From Thermoplasmata archaeon (GTDB taxonomy: Archaea > Thermoplasmatota > Thermoplasmata > Thermoplasmatales > Thermoplasmataceae): DNA of 15,855 nucleotides. Location of the stretch: the NCBI GenBank assembly GCA_021847855.1, contig JAJZOT010000008.1, positions 1-15,855 of the forward strand. Direction: 5' to 3'. How positions within the stretch are numbered: position 1 is the first letter of the stretch; every line of letters begins with the position of its first letter. The notes beneath the pieces were generated by a model. The model searched no databases and was not told the origin of the DNA. It worked only from the letters and a program-made list of their open reading frames with translations. Shown one piece after another: positions 6,656-14,322 of the stretch. Made by a program: the position numbers and the translations under genes.

Positions 6656-8224
6656 ATGTTGAATAGTGAGAAATCCCCTGATATTGGTAAAGAAAAGAAA
6701 CAATCCGCCTCCTTACACAGCATAGTATTGCCACAGAAGTTAGAATTATCTCTTAGTGTTATCACTTCACTTTTTACAGTAATTTACTTCCTTCTCGGTT
6801 CATCAGCTGGATTTATAATATTCAACAGTGATCTTGGAATCGAACGCTACGGAATAATTCTCGCCATAGCAGTGATTCCCATTGTGGGTGCCCTCGCACC
6901 TGAAAAACTTTCTCCTCTGAAGCTGTATCTGAAGTCGTTTGCAGCATTGAATTTCATTTTGCTTATGATACTCAGTTCAGGTAATCTGCCTATGCTCTTA
7001 CTGAGTTTTGCCCCTGCAGCCGCAGCAACGATATCCCTTGTATCCGGTGAAAGATACGTCAGAAGGAAAAACAGCAGGCTCGCCGTCTTTATCGGAGTTT
7101 TTCTTTTCATGTTATACATAGGCGAGTTTGTGACGATTGCCTCTGGCTCACTCTCCAATAATATAGTATTTATCCCATCCCTGGACTTCTTCCTGACTTC
7201 TTCCTTCAGCAGAGGGTCATTCTTCCTTTATGCAGGGGTCGTAGTCTTTTCTCCTCATTTAGCGGTTATTTTCAGCCCTGAAGAATATGCGCTGTTTTTT
7301 GCAATATCTGTGCTTGTGTCAGAAAACTATTACAGGATAGTTTCAGTTATGGTAAGAGAAAAGGGGCTGAAAGGAAGACAACTTAGCAGTCTGGTTTACG
7401 GACTCACCGGTGCATTCAGTTGCCAGTGTGAGGGGTTGATCGCGTTATTACCTGTTATGACTGCCCTTCTTCTGTCATTTTTCCTGTTTCCGCTCATCCT
7501 CGAAAGCCTTGCTTTCCTGTCAGCAACATTTTACCTTACAACAAAATTCTACATGGAGGGAAAACCCATTGTATTCTCATGGATTCGTGGTAATGGATAC
7601 AGCGGGAAAATAATCTTTCCTCTTGCAGTTTTATGTCTGTTTGCTCCACAATTTCTCGTTATAATCGGAGTTTATTATTCTCTTCAGCACAACCCCCTTT
7701 TCTTTCTTGGATCTACTATGCTTATGATAGTGCCCGGTTACGTCTTTGGGATTATCATGGCAAAGATTCTTCCAGTGGCCTCAATCCCGTACCGTGCAGG
7801 AATAATTATGGCAAGTCTCGGTATAGTGATCTCCTCCATGTGGTATTTTCCATACCTCACAGGATATGCATATGCAAATCCTGCAATATTCGCACTCATG
7901 AACATTACAGTATTCACTGGAGGTGTTTTTTTCGGTTTATCATACAAAATTCTTGGAGAAACCGTAGGAAAGATACTAAATGAGTTCATCACTGTTATAT
8001 TCAGTTTTATCCCGGTTATAGTGTATTATTACGCTGTGATAACCCAGAGACCATTGTGGAGTGAATTTTCCATAATTGGGCAGATTGAGTTTTCCCTGCT
8101 CACCTGGGCGATTATGCTACCTTTGATGTGGCTGACAACGCACGTGAGCCTAAACACGCTGGTAGCAAGTAGATCAGCTGCGGCGATCAATCTGCATACT
8201 GAAATCACGATAACCCGGCCTTAG
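6656..8224 (+). CDS. Polytopic membrane protein of the redox island, function unknown
   Basis: A 522-residue protein with about 13 hydrophobic segments from residue 31 to 498 and a charged, cytoplasmic-looking N-terminus (KSPDIGKEKKQS). I recognise no transporter or enzyme family. Its most distinctive feature is C256-x-C258 (TGAFSCQCEGLIALLP) at the start of a hydrophobic segment; the only other Cys is C327. Such a pair could bind metal, form a redox disulfide or take part in copper transfer, but this is speculation. It lies between cytochrome b and the ferredoxin-fusion gene on the same strand. Sulfolobales soxLN-cbsAB clusters also pair Rieske/cytochrome b with an uncharacterised hydrophobic subunit (established for that group), so a subunit role is a reasonable inference. 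No homology to CbsB is claimed. Confidence 0.75.
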   Translation: MLNSEKSPDIGKEKKQSASLHSIVLPQKLELSLSVITSLFTVIYFLLGSSAGFIIFNSDLGIERYGIILAIAVIPIVGALAPEKLSPLKLYLKSFAALNFILLMILSSGNLPMLLLSFAPAAAATISLVSGERYVRRKNSRLAVFIGVFLFMLYIGEFVTIASGSLSNNIVFIPSLDFFLTSSFSRGSFFLYAGVVVFSPHLAVIFSPEEYALFFAISVLVSENYYRIVSVMVREKGLKGRQLSSLVYGLTGAFSCQCEGLIALLPVMTALLLSFFLFPLILESLAFLSATFYLTTKFYMEGKPIVFSWIRGNGYSGKIIFPLAVLCLFAPQFLVIIGVYYSLQHNPLFFLGSTMLMIVPGYVFGIIMAKILPVASIPYRAGIIMASLGIVISSMWYFPYLTGYAYANPAIFALMNITVFTGGVFFGLSYKILGETVGKILNEFITVIFSFIPVIVYYYAVITQRPLWSEFSIIGQIEFSLLTWAIMLPLMWLTTHVSLNTLVASRSAAAINLHTEITITRP

Positions 8225-8386
8225 GATAACAGTCGATCAACAATTATCTTCGGCGATACCAGACTGCTACTGTCGGATCTGCTTCACCCAAAGTGAAATC
8301 CCCTTCTTGATAAGAAATTAAATCTGGCAGGAGTGTCATGAATTGTTGAAATATAGCGTTTCTCACGTGCAGGCTTGAACATTGTG
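8225..8386. other. Spacer before the ferredoxin-fusion promoter
   Basis: No ORF or RNA structure recognised. It contains a CACGTG hexamer at about 8364-8369. The regulatory part begins at 8387. Confidence 0.3.
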
Positions 8387-8448
8387 TAAAATTGTTCTTT
8401 AGTGTGTTTGAATGCACACTTTTACACGCCTAACTTATTATATTTCTC
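8387..8448 (+). promoter_or_regulatory. Shared upstream module, copy 2, with TATA box and inverted repeat
   Basis: This aligns gaplessly with 3244-3305: TAAAATTGTTC at 8387-8397 and TAACTTATTATATTTCTC at 8431-8448. The TATA element TTATTATAT (8435-8443) is 27 nt from the ATG at 8466, giving a leaderless transcript. AGTGTG-(8 nt)-CACACT (8401-8406/8415-8420) is a perfect inverted repeat upstream of the TATA, where archaeal activators bind. Copy 1 keeps only the GTGTGTT arm. Confidence 0.65.
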
Positions 8449-8465
8449 GCCAGTCCACCGACCAG

Positions 8466-10415
8466 ATGGAATCTATTATTCTGATAATGGAACTGACATT
8501 TTTAGCTTCTTTGATGATTCTCTTCTCCATATTCCTGATATTCAGGATCAAAAATGACAGATCAGATACCTGGCTCAATTTTTCCCTTTATCTGTCAGGT
8601 GGCATGGTGACAATGTTCATTTTTCTTCCATATTATTTTACCTCCCCGAATCTGTCGCTACTTGCAATAATACTCCTTGTCAACACCGCATACATGATAG
8701 TTGGGTTCTTTCTTATAATCTACTTCAGTAGATTCAGGGAATCGGTTAAAATTCACAGGAAACTGGTCCTGTCCATATTTGCATTGTTAATGGGAATCAG
8801 TGAGGCGGCAATGGGACAGACGTTCAACTCAATTATCAGCGGCACCCCAGGAAATATTCTTCAGGGAACCACCAGTTACTGGTATCAGGCAGCCATGCTG
8901 GCTGAGATGCTATTTGCACTGTTCTACTGCATGAAAAAAGAAAAATCACCGTTGAAAAACTATCTGATCGGAATGCTGACGGTGATGGCAATTTCGCCGC
9001 TTATGGATCTGAACAGTGGATTTTACGTTACCTTTTCAACATGGTATTCTGCCGTTACCATGATTGGAGCCACTGTTCTCATTTATGAAACACTATACAG
9101 ATCAAGGGCATCGCTAACACAGAACCTTCCTTCAGCCGTTTGGGTGATGAGTATCTTCGCTTTAATGATGGTTGGAGAATTTCTATTCTTCCTTTATGGG
9201 GACTGGACTATTTTCGAACTGTCCATGATTCTCGGGATGGCACTTTTCATATACAAGGCAATGGACACTTCCCAGTCAGCCAAAATCATCTACACTTCTC
9301 GAGCAGGCTGGACTTTTACATTCCTTCTGGTTACCTTCGTGATGGAATGGCTCATGGGAGCGGTCCTGGATTTTAATACGGGCATATTTTCCGGAGGGCT
9401 TTCCGGATTCATATCCTCCCTTCCATGGTATGCTCCCCTTACCTCTTATTATGGTCTGGGAGCAGTTGCTGACTTTATAGCTGTAGTGGGAATAGTTACC
9501 GGATCTCCATGGTTTCTCATTATGATGGGTACAGAGATGGGTTCCCTTGTGATCTTCAAAATGATGAGCATGAAAAGCAGAGAGAATATTGCTAGATCCG
9601 CCATAATGCTTTTTTCATTTGCAGTATACGCCATTTATCTCCCCATATTTTCACCGTTTTCCTCTTATTTACGGTATATACCCTACATGTGGAGCATGGG
9701 TATTGGGACGCTTGGGCCGGTCAGCCCCTCTTACCTCCTTGGAGGAATTGTCGGAACCTATGCGGTATCGGCCGCTCTTTCATTCATGTTTGGTGGGAGA
9801 CAGATTTGCTCAGTGACTTGTACTGCGCCGGTTATGTATCAGGGAACTTTTTATGACACCCTTAAAACTTATAACCGGACATCTCGATTGGGGAAAAAAA
9901 CTCTGGGATCGTCAGTCAAGCCATTGTTCATGCTCATTATAATGGGGGTCTGGGTCCTTCTTCTCATATCAGCAATAGTATCTTATCTGAACAGTACGGG
10001 AATCATTGCCTTTACCATCCTTGATGTTGACGTTACAATGTTCTTATTCAGCTTCTTCTTCAATTTCCTGTGGTACGTTGTCTTTATCTCCATCCCTTTC
10101 ATGGGAACATATGCCTGCATTACCCAGGGATGGTGCGCCTGGGGTTCCTTCAACGAATTCTTCGGCCACCTTGGATTCTTCAGGCTGAAAGTCAAGAATT
10201 CGTCTCTGTGCTCAACCTGCTCTACAAAGGATTGTGCCGTCGCATGCCCCGTTGGAAATACGGAACTTCCCGGTAATTTCATAAGAAAAGGTGAGTTCAA
10301 ATCTTTCAAGTGCGTTGGAGTTGGAGACTGCATAGAGGCGTGCCCTCATAACAACATCTTTACTTATGATGTCAGGGCTTGGATGAAGGAGAAGATCAGA
10401 GGGAGCCAATATTGA
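8466..10415 (+). CDS. Membrane protein fused to a NapH-like polyferredoxin region
   Basis: About 649 residues. Residues 1-270 form a domain of about eight membrane segments homologous to the convergent gene that ends at 10396. Residues 275-400 add more helices. The C-terminal third has NapH/NosR-like features: GGRQICSVTC (C448, C452), a membrane segment, YACITQGWCAWGSF (C551, C557), then a cytoplasmic-type ferredoxin domain. The first cluster motif is complete (C582-x2-C585-x4-C590-x3-C594-P). The second is C616-x5-C622-x3-C626-P with V619 where a Cys is expected, so one cluster may be [3Fe-4S] or need another ligand. It probably moves electrons between a cytoplasmic donor and the quinone pool or Rieske complex; that is inference. 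The frame extends to 8412, but that ATG lies within the promoter. The TATA at 8435-8443 is 27 nt from ATG 8466. Confidence 0.8.
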   Translation: MESIILIMELTFLASLMILFSIFLIFRIKNDRSDTWLNFSLYLSGGMVTMFIFLPYYFTSPNLSLLAIILLVNTAYMIVGFFLIIYFSRFRESVKIHRKLVLSIFALLMGISEAAMGQTFNSIISGTPGNILQGTTSYWYQAAMLAEMLFALFYCMKKEKSPLKNYLIGMLTVMAISPLMDLNSGFYVTFSTWYSAVTMIGATVLIYETLYRSRASLTQNLPSAVWVMSIFALMMVGEFLFFLYGDWTIFELSMILGMALFIYKAMDTSQSAKIIYTSRAGWTFTFLLVTFVMEWLMGAVLDFNTGIFSGGLSGFISSLPWYAPLTSYYGLGAVADFIAVVGIVTGSPWFLIMMGTEMGSLVIFKMMSMKSRENIARSAIMLFSFAVYAIYLPIFSPFSSYLRYIPYMWSMGIGTLGPVSPSYLLGGIVGTYAVSAALSFMFGGRQICSVTCTAPVMYQGTFYDTLKTYNRTSRLGKKTLGSSVKPLFMLIIMGVWVLLLISAIVSYLNSTGIIAFTILDVDVTMFLFSFFFNFLWYVVFISIPFMGTYACITQGWCAWGSFNEFFGHLGFFRLKVKNSSLCSTCSTKDCAVACPVGNTELPGNFIRKGEFKSFKCVGVGDCIEACPHNNIFTYDVRAWMKEKIRGSQY

Positions 10416-11280
10416 TCTTTTTTCGATTCCAGCTTTGATTCCCGTTGAATATAGTATAGAAATAAAAAACCATACCGCAGATCATTGCTATAGCAAGGGG
10501 AGACCATACTGATGAGTAGGGGCCAGTAAGAAGAAATCCAAGTGCTATGCCGGAGGCCATTAGTGCGTAGACAAGAAACAGACCTGCAAGGAACCTGATC
10601 TCGTTAATAACGAGAGTCGGGAGATTCTTCCATATCTCCTGAAATATGAGAACCATAAAAAATGTCATTGCGGCGATGGTAAGTATGGTTCCGGGTACTT
10701 CAAAAACAAGGTCGGGAAGCAGAGTTGGAGAAGAAAGCGACATAACTATTATGGAGGAGTAGGAGACTAACTGCAGTCCTTTACTTTCGAAAAGCAGAAC
10801 TGAGAATATCATTTCTGCCGCCATTGGAGCAATGAACAGGTAATTATTGATCCCGTTGACAACATATCCAGGGATGCTAACTATTCCTACGGAATATAAG
10901 GGGGCGTATCCGATTATATATAAGAGCAACGCCATCGATATCTCATTCCATACGAGAAGAACTGTTATCCATGCAGAAAAGTGCCGAACCTTAAAATCAC
11001 CTTTTGAGCGTGCTGCCTCGAATGCTAGGTAGACTATGGCAACGGACATTGAAAGCATGGATATACTGAGGGCAATTATGGCGCTGAAGAACGTTTGAGG
11101 ATTTACAAAATAATATGACAGAGAATCCAGCATTCCGCCCATCATGGATAGTATAAGGATAATTACCGCCCATTCTTTCAAAAGAAGCTTTTTTCCCACT
11201 CTGTGAACATAATAAATAATCAACCCCAGAACTGCGGTCATAGTAAACTCAACAATAATTATCCCTGTTATGTTGTTCAT
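10396..11280 (-). CDS. Membrane protein, stand-alone paralogue of the ferredoxin-fusion N-terminal domain
   Basis: About 294 residues and about eight hydrophobic segments, with no Cys-rich motif. By eye it is related to residues 1-270 of the convergent protein. Both have a short N-terminal helix beginning (I)VEFT/MELTF, a GG(M) followed by a YYF segment in the second helix, and an 'A-M-x-A-E-M-x-F' helix start (IAPMAAEMIFSVLLF versus QAAMLAEMLFALFYC), followed by an Ile-rich segment containing SP. It ends in the same position, after helix eight (VFYFYTIFN versus LFIYKAMD). The frame opens at TTG 11304, but ATG 11280 has GGTG just upstream and a TATA-like TTTAATTT near 11313-11320. Its 3' end overlaps the convergent gene by 20 bp. 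It may be a subunit or an assembly or sensory partner; function unknown. Confidence 0.75.
   Translation of the reverse strand: MNNITGIIIVEFTMTAVLGLIIYYVHRVGKKLLLKEWAVIILILSMMGGMLDSLSYYFVNPQTFFSAIIALSISMLSMSVAIVYLAFEAARSKGDFKVRHFSAWITVLLVWNEISMALLLYIIGYAPLYSVGIVSIPGYVVNGINNYLFIAPMAAEMIFSVLLFESKGLQLVSYSSIIVMSLSSPTLLPDLVFEVPGTILTIAAMTFFMVLIFQEIWKNLPTLVINEIRFLAGLFLVYALMASGIALGFLLTGPYSSVWSPLAIAMICGMVFYFYTIFNGNQSWNRKKINIGSL
10417..10424 (+). terminator. Oligo-T stretch after the ferredoxin-fusion gene
   Basis: CTTTTTTC begins two bases after the stop codon, a plausible archaeal terminator. It lies inside the 3' part of the convergent gene, so transcripts from both strands overlap here. Confidence 0.35.
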
Positions 11281-11870
11281 ATCAGCACCGGTCTGGAATC
11301 TCAAGAATATTCAAATTAAAAGCACAAGTTATGAGAAAGGTGATGCTCAGGAATGGGAGCTTCTTTTCTCGCCTTTTATGAGACATTAGCTTCAAGCCTC
11401 TATGCCTTCCGATTCTATTTTTCTTTCTCCTGAAATTTTCATAAGTTTCTCATTACCCTGAACCACATTTCCGTAGAATGACTCAAGCTGGTTATGATCG
11501 ATTTGATACTTTCCACGCTATATATAGAGAAAACCAGGTGCCGTGAAGAAATACTGCAGGGAAGAAATAGAGAATTTCTCTGGTTAGTGACTCTGTGGGA
11601 ATTTACGCATTATTTGGCATCTTCTTTTGATTTTTCTAAGCTTTTCGCGAAGTTAAAACATAAGTAAAGATGCATTATTCATTTCAGTGACACCTTTCGA
11701 CTTAATTTCACAACACCGTTGCCGTGGATTTGCACAACACCAATGGATACGCATCTTTTCAAACTCGTTATTTAATTTCATGAGCTTTACAACTTTCAAA
11801 AGCAACCTGCCAAGCAGATCAACTGAGATAAAACAATAGTAACAGATAAGTGTGGATGTCAAGAATGTTG
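11281..11870. other. Gene-poor stretch with a transposase remnant
   Basis: About 590 bp. It holds the promoter of the 10396..11280 gene and the transposase C-terminal remnant at 11392-11517 (minus). A 69-codon minus-strand frame at 11653-11862 is Cys-rich (HWCCANPRQRCC) but has no recognisable family or start signal, and I do not call it. No inverted repeats marking insertion-sequence ends were found by eye. Confidence 0.4.
11392..11517 (-). pseudogene. C-terminal remnant of a DDE-type transposase
   Basis: A 41-codon minus-strand frame reads KYQIDHNQLESFYGNVV, then QGNEKLMKISGERKIES and ends ...GIEA before a TGA stop. HNxLESFYGN followed by a basic/Met stretch resembles the region around the catalytic Glu of DDE transposases ('HN.iErlhgt.rdr.k.mrG'). 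An in-frame TAG bounds it upstream and no start is available, so only the tail survives. The assignment rests on this short pattern, so the exact insertion-sequence family is open. Confidence 0.5.
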
Positions 11871-12359
11871 TTACTTTCTTGCTCCTCTTTTTCTTATTAT
11901 CTTGAACAGGTCAGAGATTGTGAGAACGCAGAATATAAGCCCTATGAGCAGACTGAGGAAGAAGAATATTTCTACATCTATGAACAGTGACGAATTAGCA
12001 TAGGGGATTAACCCACCGGTGAAGAAGATTATCAGTAGCATTGTTCCGTCAAGAATGGTAAAGACGAACAACCTGTTTATTTGCGTGAAAATAGGCTTCT
12101 GAAGGCTTTCGCCCGAAAATAGCGGCATAACTGCTACGATCATCGCATAAGCAGTCAGAAGGAGACCAATAAGGGTTCCGTATAGGGTGAGGAGATTCGA
12201 ATTTGCGAAAAATGTTGTGAATCTAGCCGAAAGAGCTGGATCAGACAGAAATTTGATATAGCGGTTTTCGAGAAGAAAAGTGAATATGAATGATATGATT
12301 AGAACGGTTTTAACCTTAAAAAGGCTCTCCAAATCTTCTCGTATCTTAATTGGTGGCAA
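11871..12359 (-). CDS. Small four-segment membrane protein, unknown
   Basis: About 162 residues, starting at TTG (12359). There are four hydrophobic segments, at approximately residues 17-30, 54-81, 95-117 and 127-149, with a basic C-terminus (FKIIRKRGARK) that suggests a cytoplasmic tail. There are no Cys/His motifs and only one acidic residue within the membrane segments (FTILDGTML). I recognise no family. The unusual TTG start is supported by TTTATAAG on the minus strand at 12383-12390, centred 27 nt upstream, which places the transcript start on the TTG itself. No other start codon in this part of the frame fits as well. It is a single gene between a transposase remnant and mocA, with no evident partner. 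Confidence 0.6.
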   Translation of the reverse strand: MPPIKIREDLESLFKVKTVLIISFIFTFLLENRYIKFLSDPALSARFTTFFANSNLLTLYGTLIGLLLTAYAMIVAVMPLFSGESLQKPIFTQINRLFVFTILDGTMLLIIFFTGGLIPYANSSLFIDVEIFFFLSLLIGLIFCVLTISDLFKIIRKRGARK

Positions 12360-12382
12360 ACTGTGAGGATAAAAGTGGTACT

Positions 12383-12390
12383 CTTATAAA
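12383..12390 (-). promoter_or_regulatory. TATA box of the small membrane protein gene
   Basis: TTTATAAG on the minus strand, centred 27 nt before the TTG start at 12359. It decides the start and indicates a leaderless mRNA. Confidence 0.5.
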
Positions 12391-12456
12391 ATTGTTGCTG
12401 CATAGATTTAGAATCCATATCTTCCCTCGTTAGCACGGATCTGTGGTCGCAGTTTG

Positions 12457-13056
12457 TCATCCAATTGATTCTTTACATATCTTTCTCGCAAGGTCCAGAT
12501 CCTCGCGTGTATCGATGTCAAGAAAGCAGGTTTCATTTTCAATGCTGATAAATTTGACACGGTTTTTGTTCTTCATAACTATTTCCCTTCCTCCTTTATC
12601 TCCCGTTATTTCCATTAAGTCCCGGAAATATTCCTTCGAAAATATCACCGGATTCCGGGGAATACCGTGTAGTGATGAACTCACTATACTGCTTCCTTCA
12701 GCTCTCCACTCCACGATCAACTTGCGGTAATTTTCCGATCCGAAGAATGGCATATCTCCATTGGTGATAAGAACTGCATCTACATCGGGTGAGATGTTAG
12801 CAATAGCAGCCTTGATCGAGGAAGACATTCCTTCCTTTGCGTGTTTGTTTTGAATCAACCGTATTCTAGAATCAAGGAGTAATGAATCCATCCGGCTTCC
12901 GACCCCAGTTACAATATATATCAAATCGAGGTCGGTATCAGCCAGATCGTCGACTACCCTCCTTATTACCGTTTTGCCACAGAGATCCTGATTGAGTTTA
13001 TCTGATCCCAGCCTGGTGGAGTATCCCGATGCCAGAATAACTCCTGCTATTTTCAT
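12457..13056 (-). CDS. mocA: Molybdenum cofactor cytidylyltransferase (MocA/MobA-like)
   Basis: About 199 residues of the MobA-like nucleotidyltransferase fold. The N-terminal nucleotide-binding loop is LASGYSTRLGSDK (residues 8-20; family pattern LAaGxSxRmGxxK). EGMSSSIKAA (75-84), the metal-binding TNGDMPFF (98-105), GIPRNPVIF (131-139) and TGDKGGRE (151-158) are all present and typical of MocA proteins, which join CMP to molybdopterin for xanthine-dehydrogenase-family enzymes. Its place beside xdhC and coxMSL-type genes favours MocA over MobA (GMP) or a sugar nucleotidyltransferase. The frame has an earlier ATG at 13074, but ATG 13056 begins the conserved strand MKIAGVILASG and lies about 23 nt from a TATA-like TTTTATAG (13075-13082, minus), so I choose it as a leaderless start. 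It is divergent from the hydroxylase operon. Confidence 0.88.
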   Translation of the reverse strand: MKIAGVILASGYSTRLGSDKLNQDLCGKTVIRRVVDDLADTDLDLIYIVTGVGSRMDSLLLDSRIRLIQNKHAKEGMSSSIKAAIANISPDVDAVLITNGDMPFFGSENYRKLIVEWRAEGSSIVSSSLHGIPRNPVIFSKEYFRDLMEITGDKGGREIVMKNKNRVKFISIENETCFLDIDTREDLDLARKICKESIG

Positions 13057-13408
13057 GCTGATTGGAGTAAGCATCTATAAAACATATACCTTGCCTGCCA
13101 CAAATCGGTATTGCTTACGGGAAACATTTTGAATGTGGCCAATGTCTTGAACTGTCTGCCTACTGTACTGAAATCGTATTCCAAAACAGCTTTGAGCAGA
13201 TCATCTGGAAGAAAGCGTCAAACAATACATCTACCTTAACCGTAAAAATCAGGTTGTATTTTTCACCCTGCTGGAACATCCGTTTCAATTTTTTTCTAGT
13301 GTTTGTCCCCCGCTATTCTTATTCGATAGATCATACTCCTATCTGTGAAAATAGGTAAAATGCTTGAAAACACGAAAAGCATTTAATAGGATGTTTAATA
13401 ACATAATT
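13057..13408. other. Divergent intergenic region between mocA and xdhC
   Basis: About 350 bp. The mocA TATA box (minus, 13075-13082) and the xdhC TATA-like TTTAATAG (13382-13389) lie at its ends. In between, a plus-strand frame (about 13128-13358) stays open (HFECGQCLELSAYCTEIVF...) with three closely spaced Cys residues but has no start signal or family match, so I do not call a gene. A T-run (about 13290-13298) is present. Confidence 0.35.
13382..13389 (+). promoter_or_regulatory. TATA box of xdhC
   Basis: TTTAATAG, centred about 24 nt before the ATG at 13409. It overlaps the longer frame that begins with TTG at 13364, which argues that the first 15 codons of that frame are promoter, not protein. 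Confidence 0.45.
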
Positions 13409-14248
13409 ATGGAGAACTACGATTTCGCAAGCAAGATTCATGATATGAGCACTGCAGGTCGCTCTTTCGTCGTTGCCACTGTCGTGAACACTGAGGGTTC
13501 TTCACTTGCAAAACCTGGATTCAAGGTAGTTATATACAACGGGGAAGTGATTTATGGTACACTTGGCGGTGCGTGCCCCGAATCAGTGATACTTGATATG
13601 GCTGAAAAAGTCCTGAAATCAGGACAGCCAAGAACTGTCAAAATCCACCTTGAGGATGCTGGCAAGGGAATTCCTGCCATGATGACAGCAAAAACAGATA
13701 ATGAGATCTTCGTTGAGACTTTCTGTGGGGGAACCATAGACGTGTTCCTTGAACCATTCAAGCCGTTTGAGCGCATGGTGATCGTGGGACAGGGAGGAAG
13801 AGATGAGGTTGAAGATTATCTTGTATGGCTTGGTAAAAAGCTGGATTTCAAGGTCATTGTTATTGATCATGCCCCGGGACTCACGGAAAAGCCTGATGAG
13901 CTTATATCTGATCTCGACTTTAATCTGGAGAATTTCAAATTTACCAAGGATGATTTTGTAATAATACTCACTAAGGGAGAGCGCGACATAGAGACTCTGA
14001 AAGCCCTGTCAAAGCACAATGTTGCATACATAGGTCTCATGGCCAGCAGGAAGAGAATTGATCACGACTTCGGGATATTGAAGAGTCAGGGAGTTCCCGC
14101 AGATTTCCTGGACAGGATTATGACCCCTATAGGGATTAAAATAAAGGCAGTCACTCCATTTGAGATCGCCATAAGCATTGTTGCGGAAATCACGGGTGTG
14201 AGACGCGAACGCCTGACTTTCATCAGAGATGAAAAACTCATGGCATAA
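13409..14248 (+). CDS. xdhC: XdhC/CoxI-family molybdenum hydroxylase maturation protein
   Basis: About 279 residues with both halves of the family. The N-terminal XdhC/CoxI domain has ATVVNTEGSSLAKPG (23-37), GTLGGACPES (50-59; Cys56) and FCGGTID (105-111). The C-terminal Rossmann domain has VIVGQGG (124-130) and the closing IGLMASRKR (208-216). XdhC proteins bind sulfurated molybdenum cofactor and deliver it to xanthine-dehydrogenase-family enzymes, here presumably the adjacent coxMSL-type enzyme. In many members the Rossmann loop reads GxGHxG, so VGQGGRD is a mild variant without the His. Start 13409 is chosen from the TATA spacing; ATG 13391 and TTG 13364 are alternatives. The FAD-subunit gene follows after 74 nt with its own TATA box. 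Confidence 0.9.
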   Translation: MENYDFASKIHDMSTAGRSFVVATVVNTEGSSLAKPGFKVVIYNGEVIYGTLGGACPESVILDMAEKVLKSGQPRTVKIHLEDAGKGIPAMMTAKTDNEIFVETFCGGTIDVFLEPFKPFERMVIVGQGGRDEVEDYLVWLGKKLDFKVIVIDHAPGLTEKPDELISDLDFNLENFKFTKDDFVIILTKGERDIETLKALSKHNVAYIGLMASRKRIDHDFGILKSQGVPADFLDRIMTPIGIKIKAVTPFEIAISIVAEITGVRRERLTFIRDEKLMA

Positions 14249-14290
14249 GTTTTGCAACCTTTAAGATTAATCCTAAAAAATAAAAAATCC

Positions 14291-14300
14291 CTTTAAATAT
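14291..14300 (+). promoter_or_regulatory. TATA box of the FAD subunit gene
   Basis: CTTTAAATAT, centred 27 nt before the ATG at 14323, so the hydroxylase subunit transcript is predicted to be leaderless and to start separately from xdhC. Confidence 0.6.
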
Positions 14301-14322
14301 CAGGAAATATTGTTCATTTGCT

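Noticed and set aside
8412..8465. N-terminal extension of the ferredoxin-fusion protein
   Set aside because: Contains the CACAC arm, the TATA box and the shared promoter 18-mer; the start is more likely ATG 8466.
11653..11862. 69-codon Cys-rich minus-strand frame (HWCCANPRQRCC)
   Set aside because: Cys spacing fits no zinc or Fe-S motif I know, no start signal, A/T-rich surroundings; kept only as a note.
13128..13358. Plus-strand open stretch with CGQC and a third Cys upstream of xdhC
   Set aside because: No start codon signal and no coding continuity with the TATA box and start of xdhC; probably chance.
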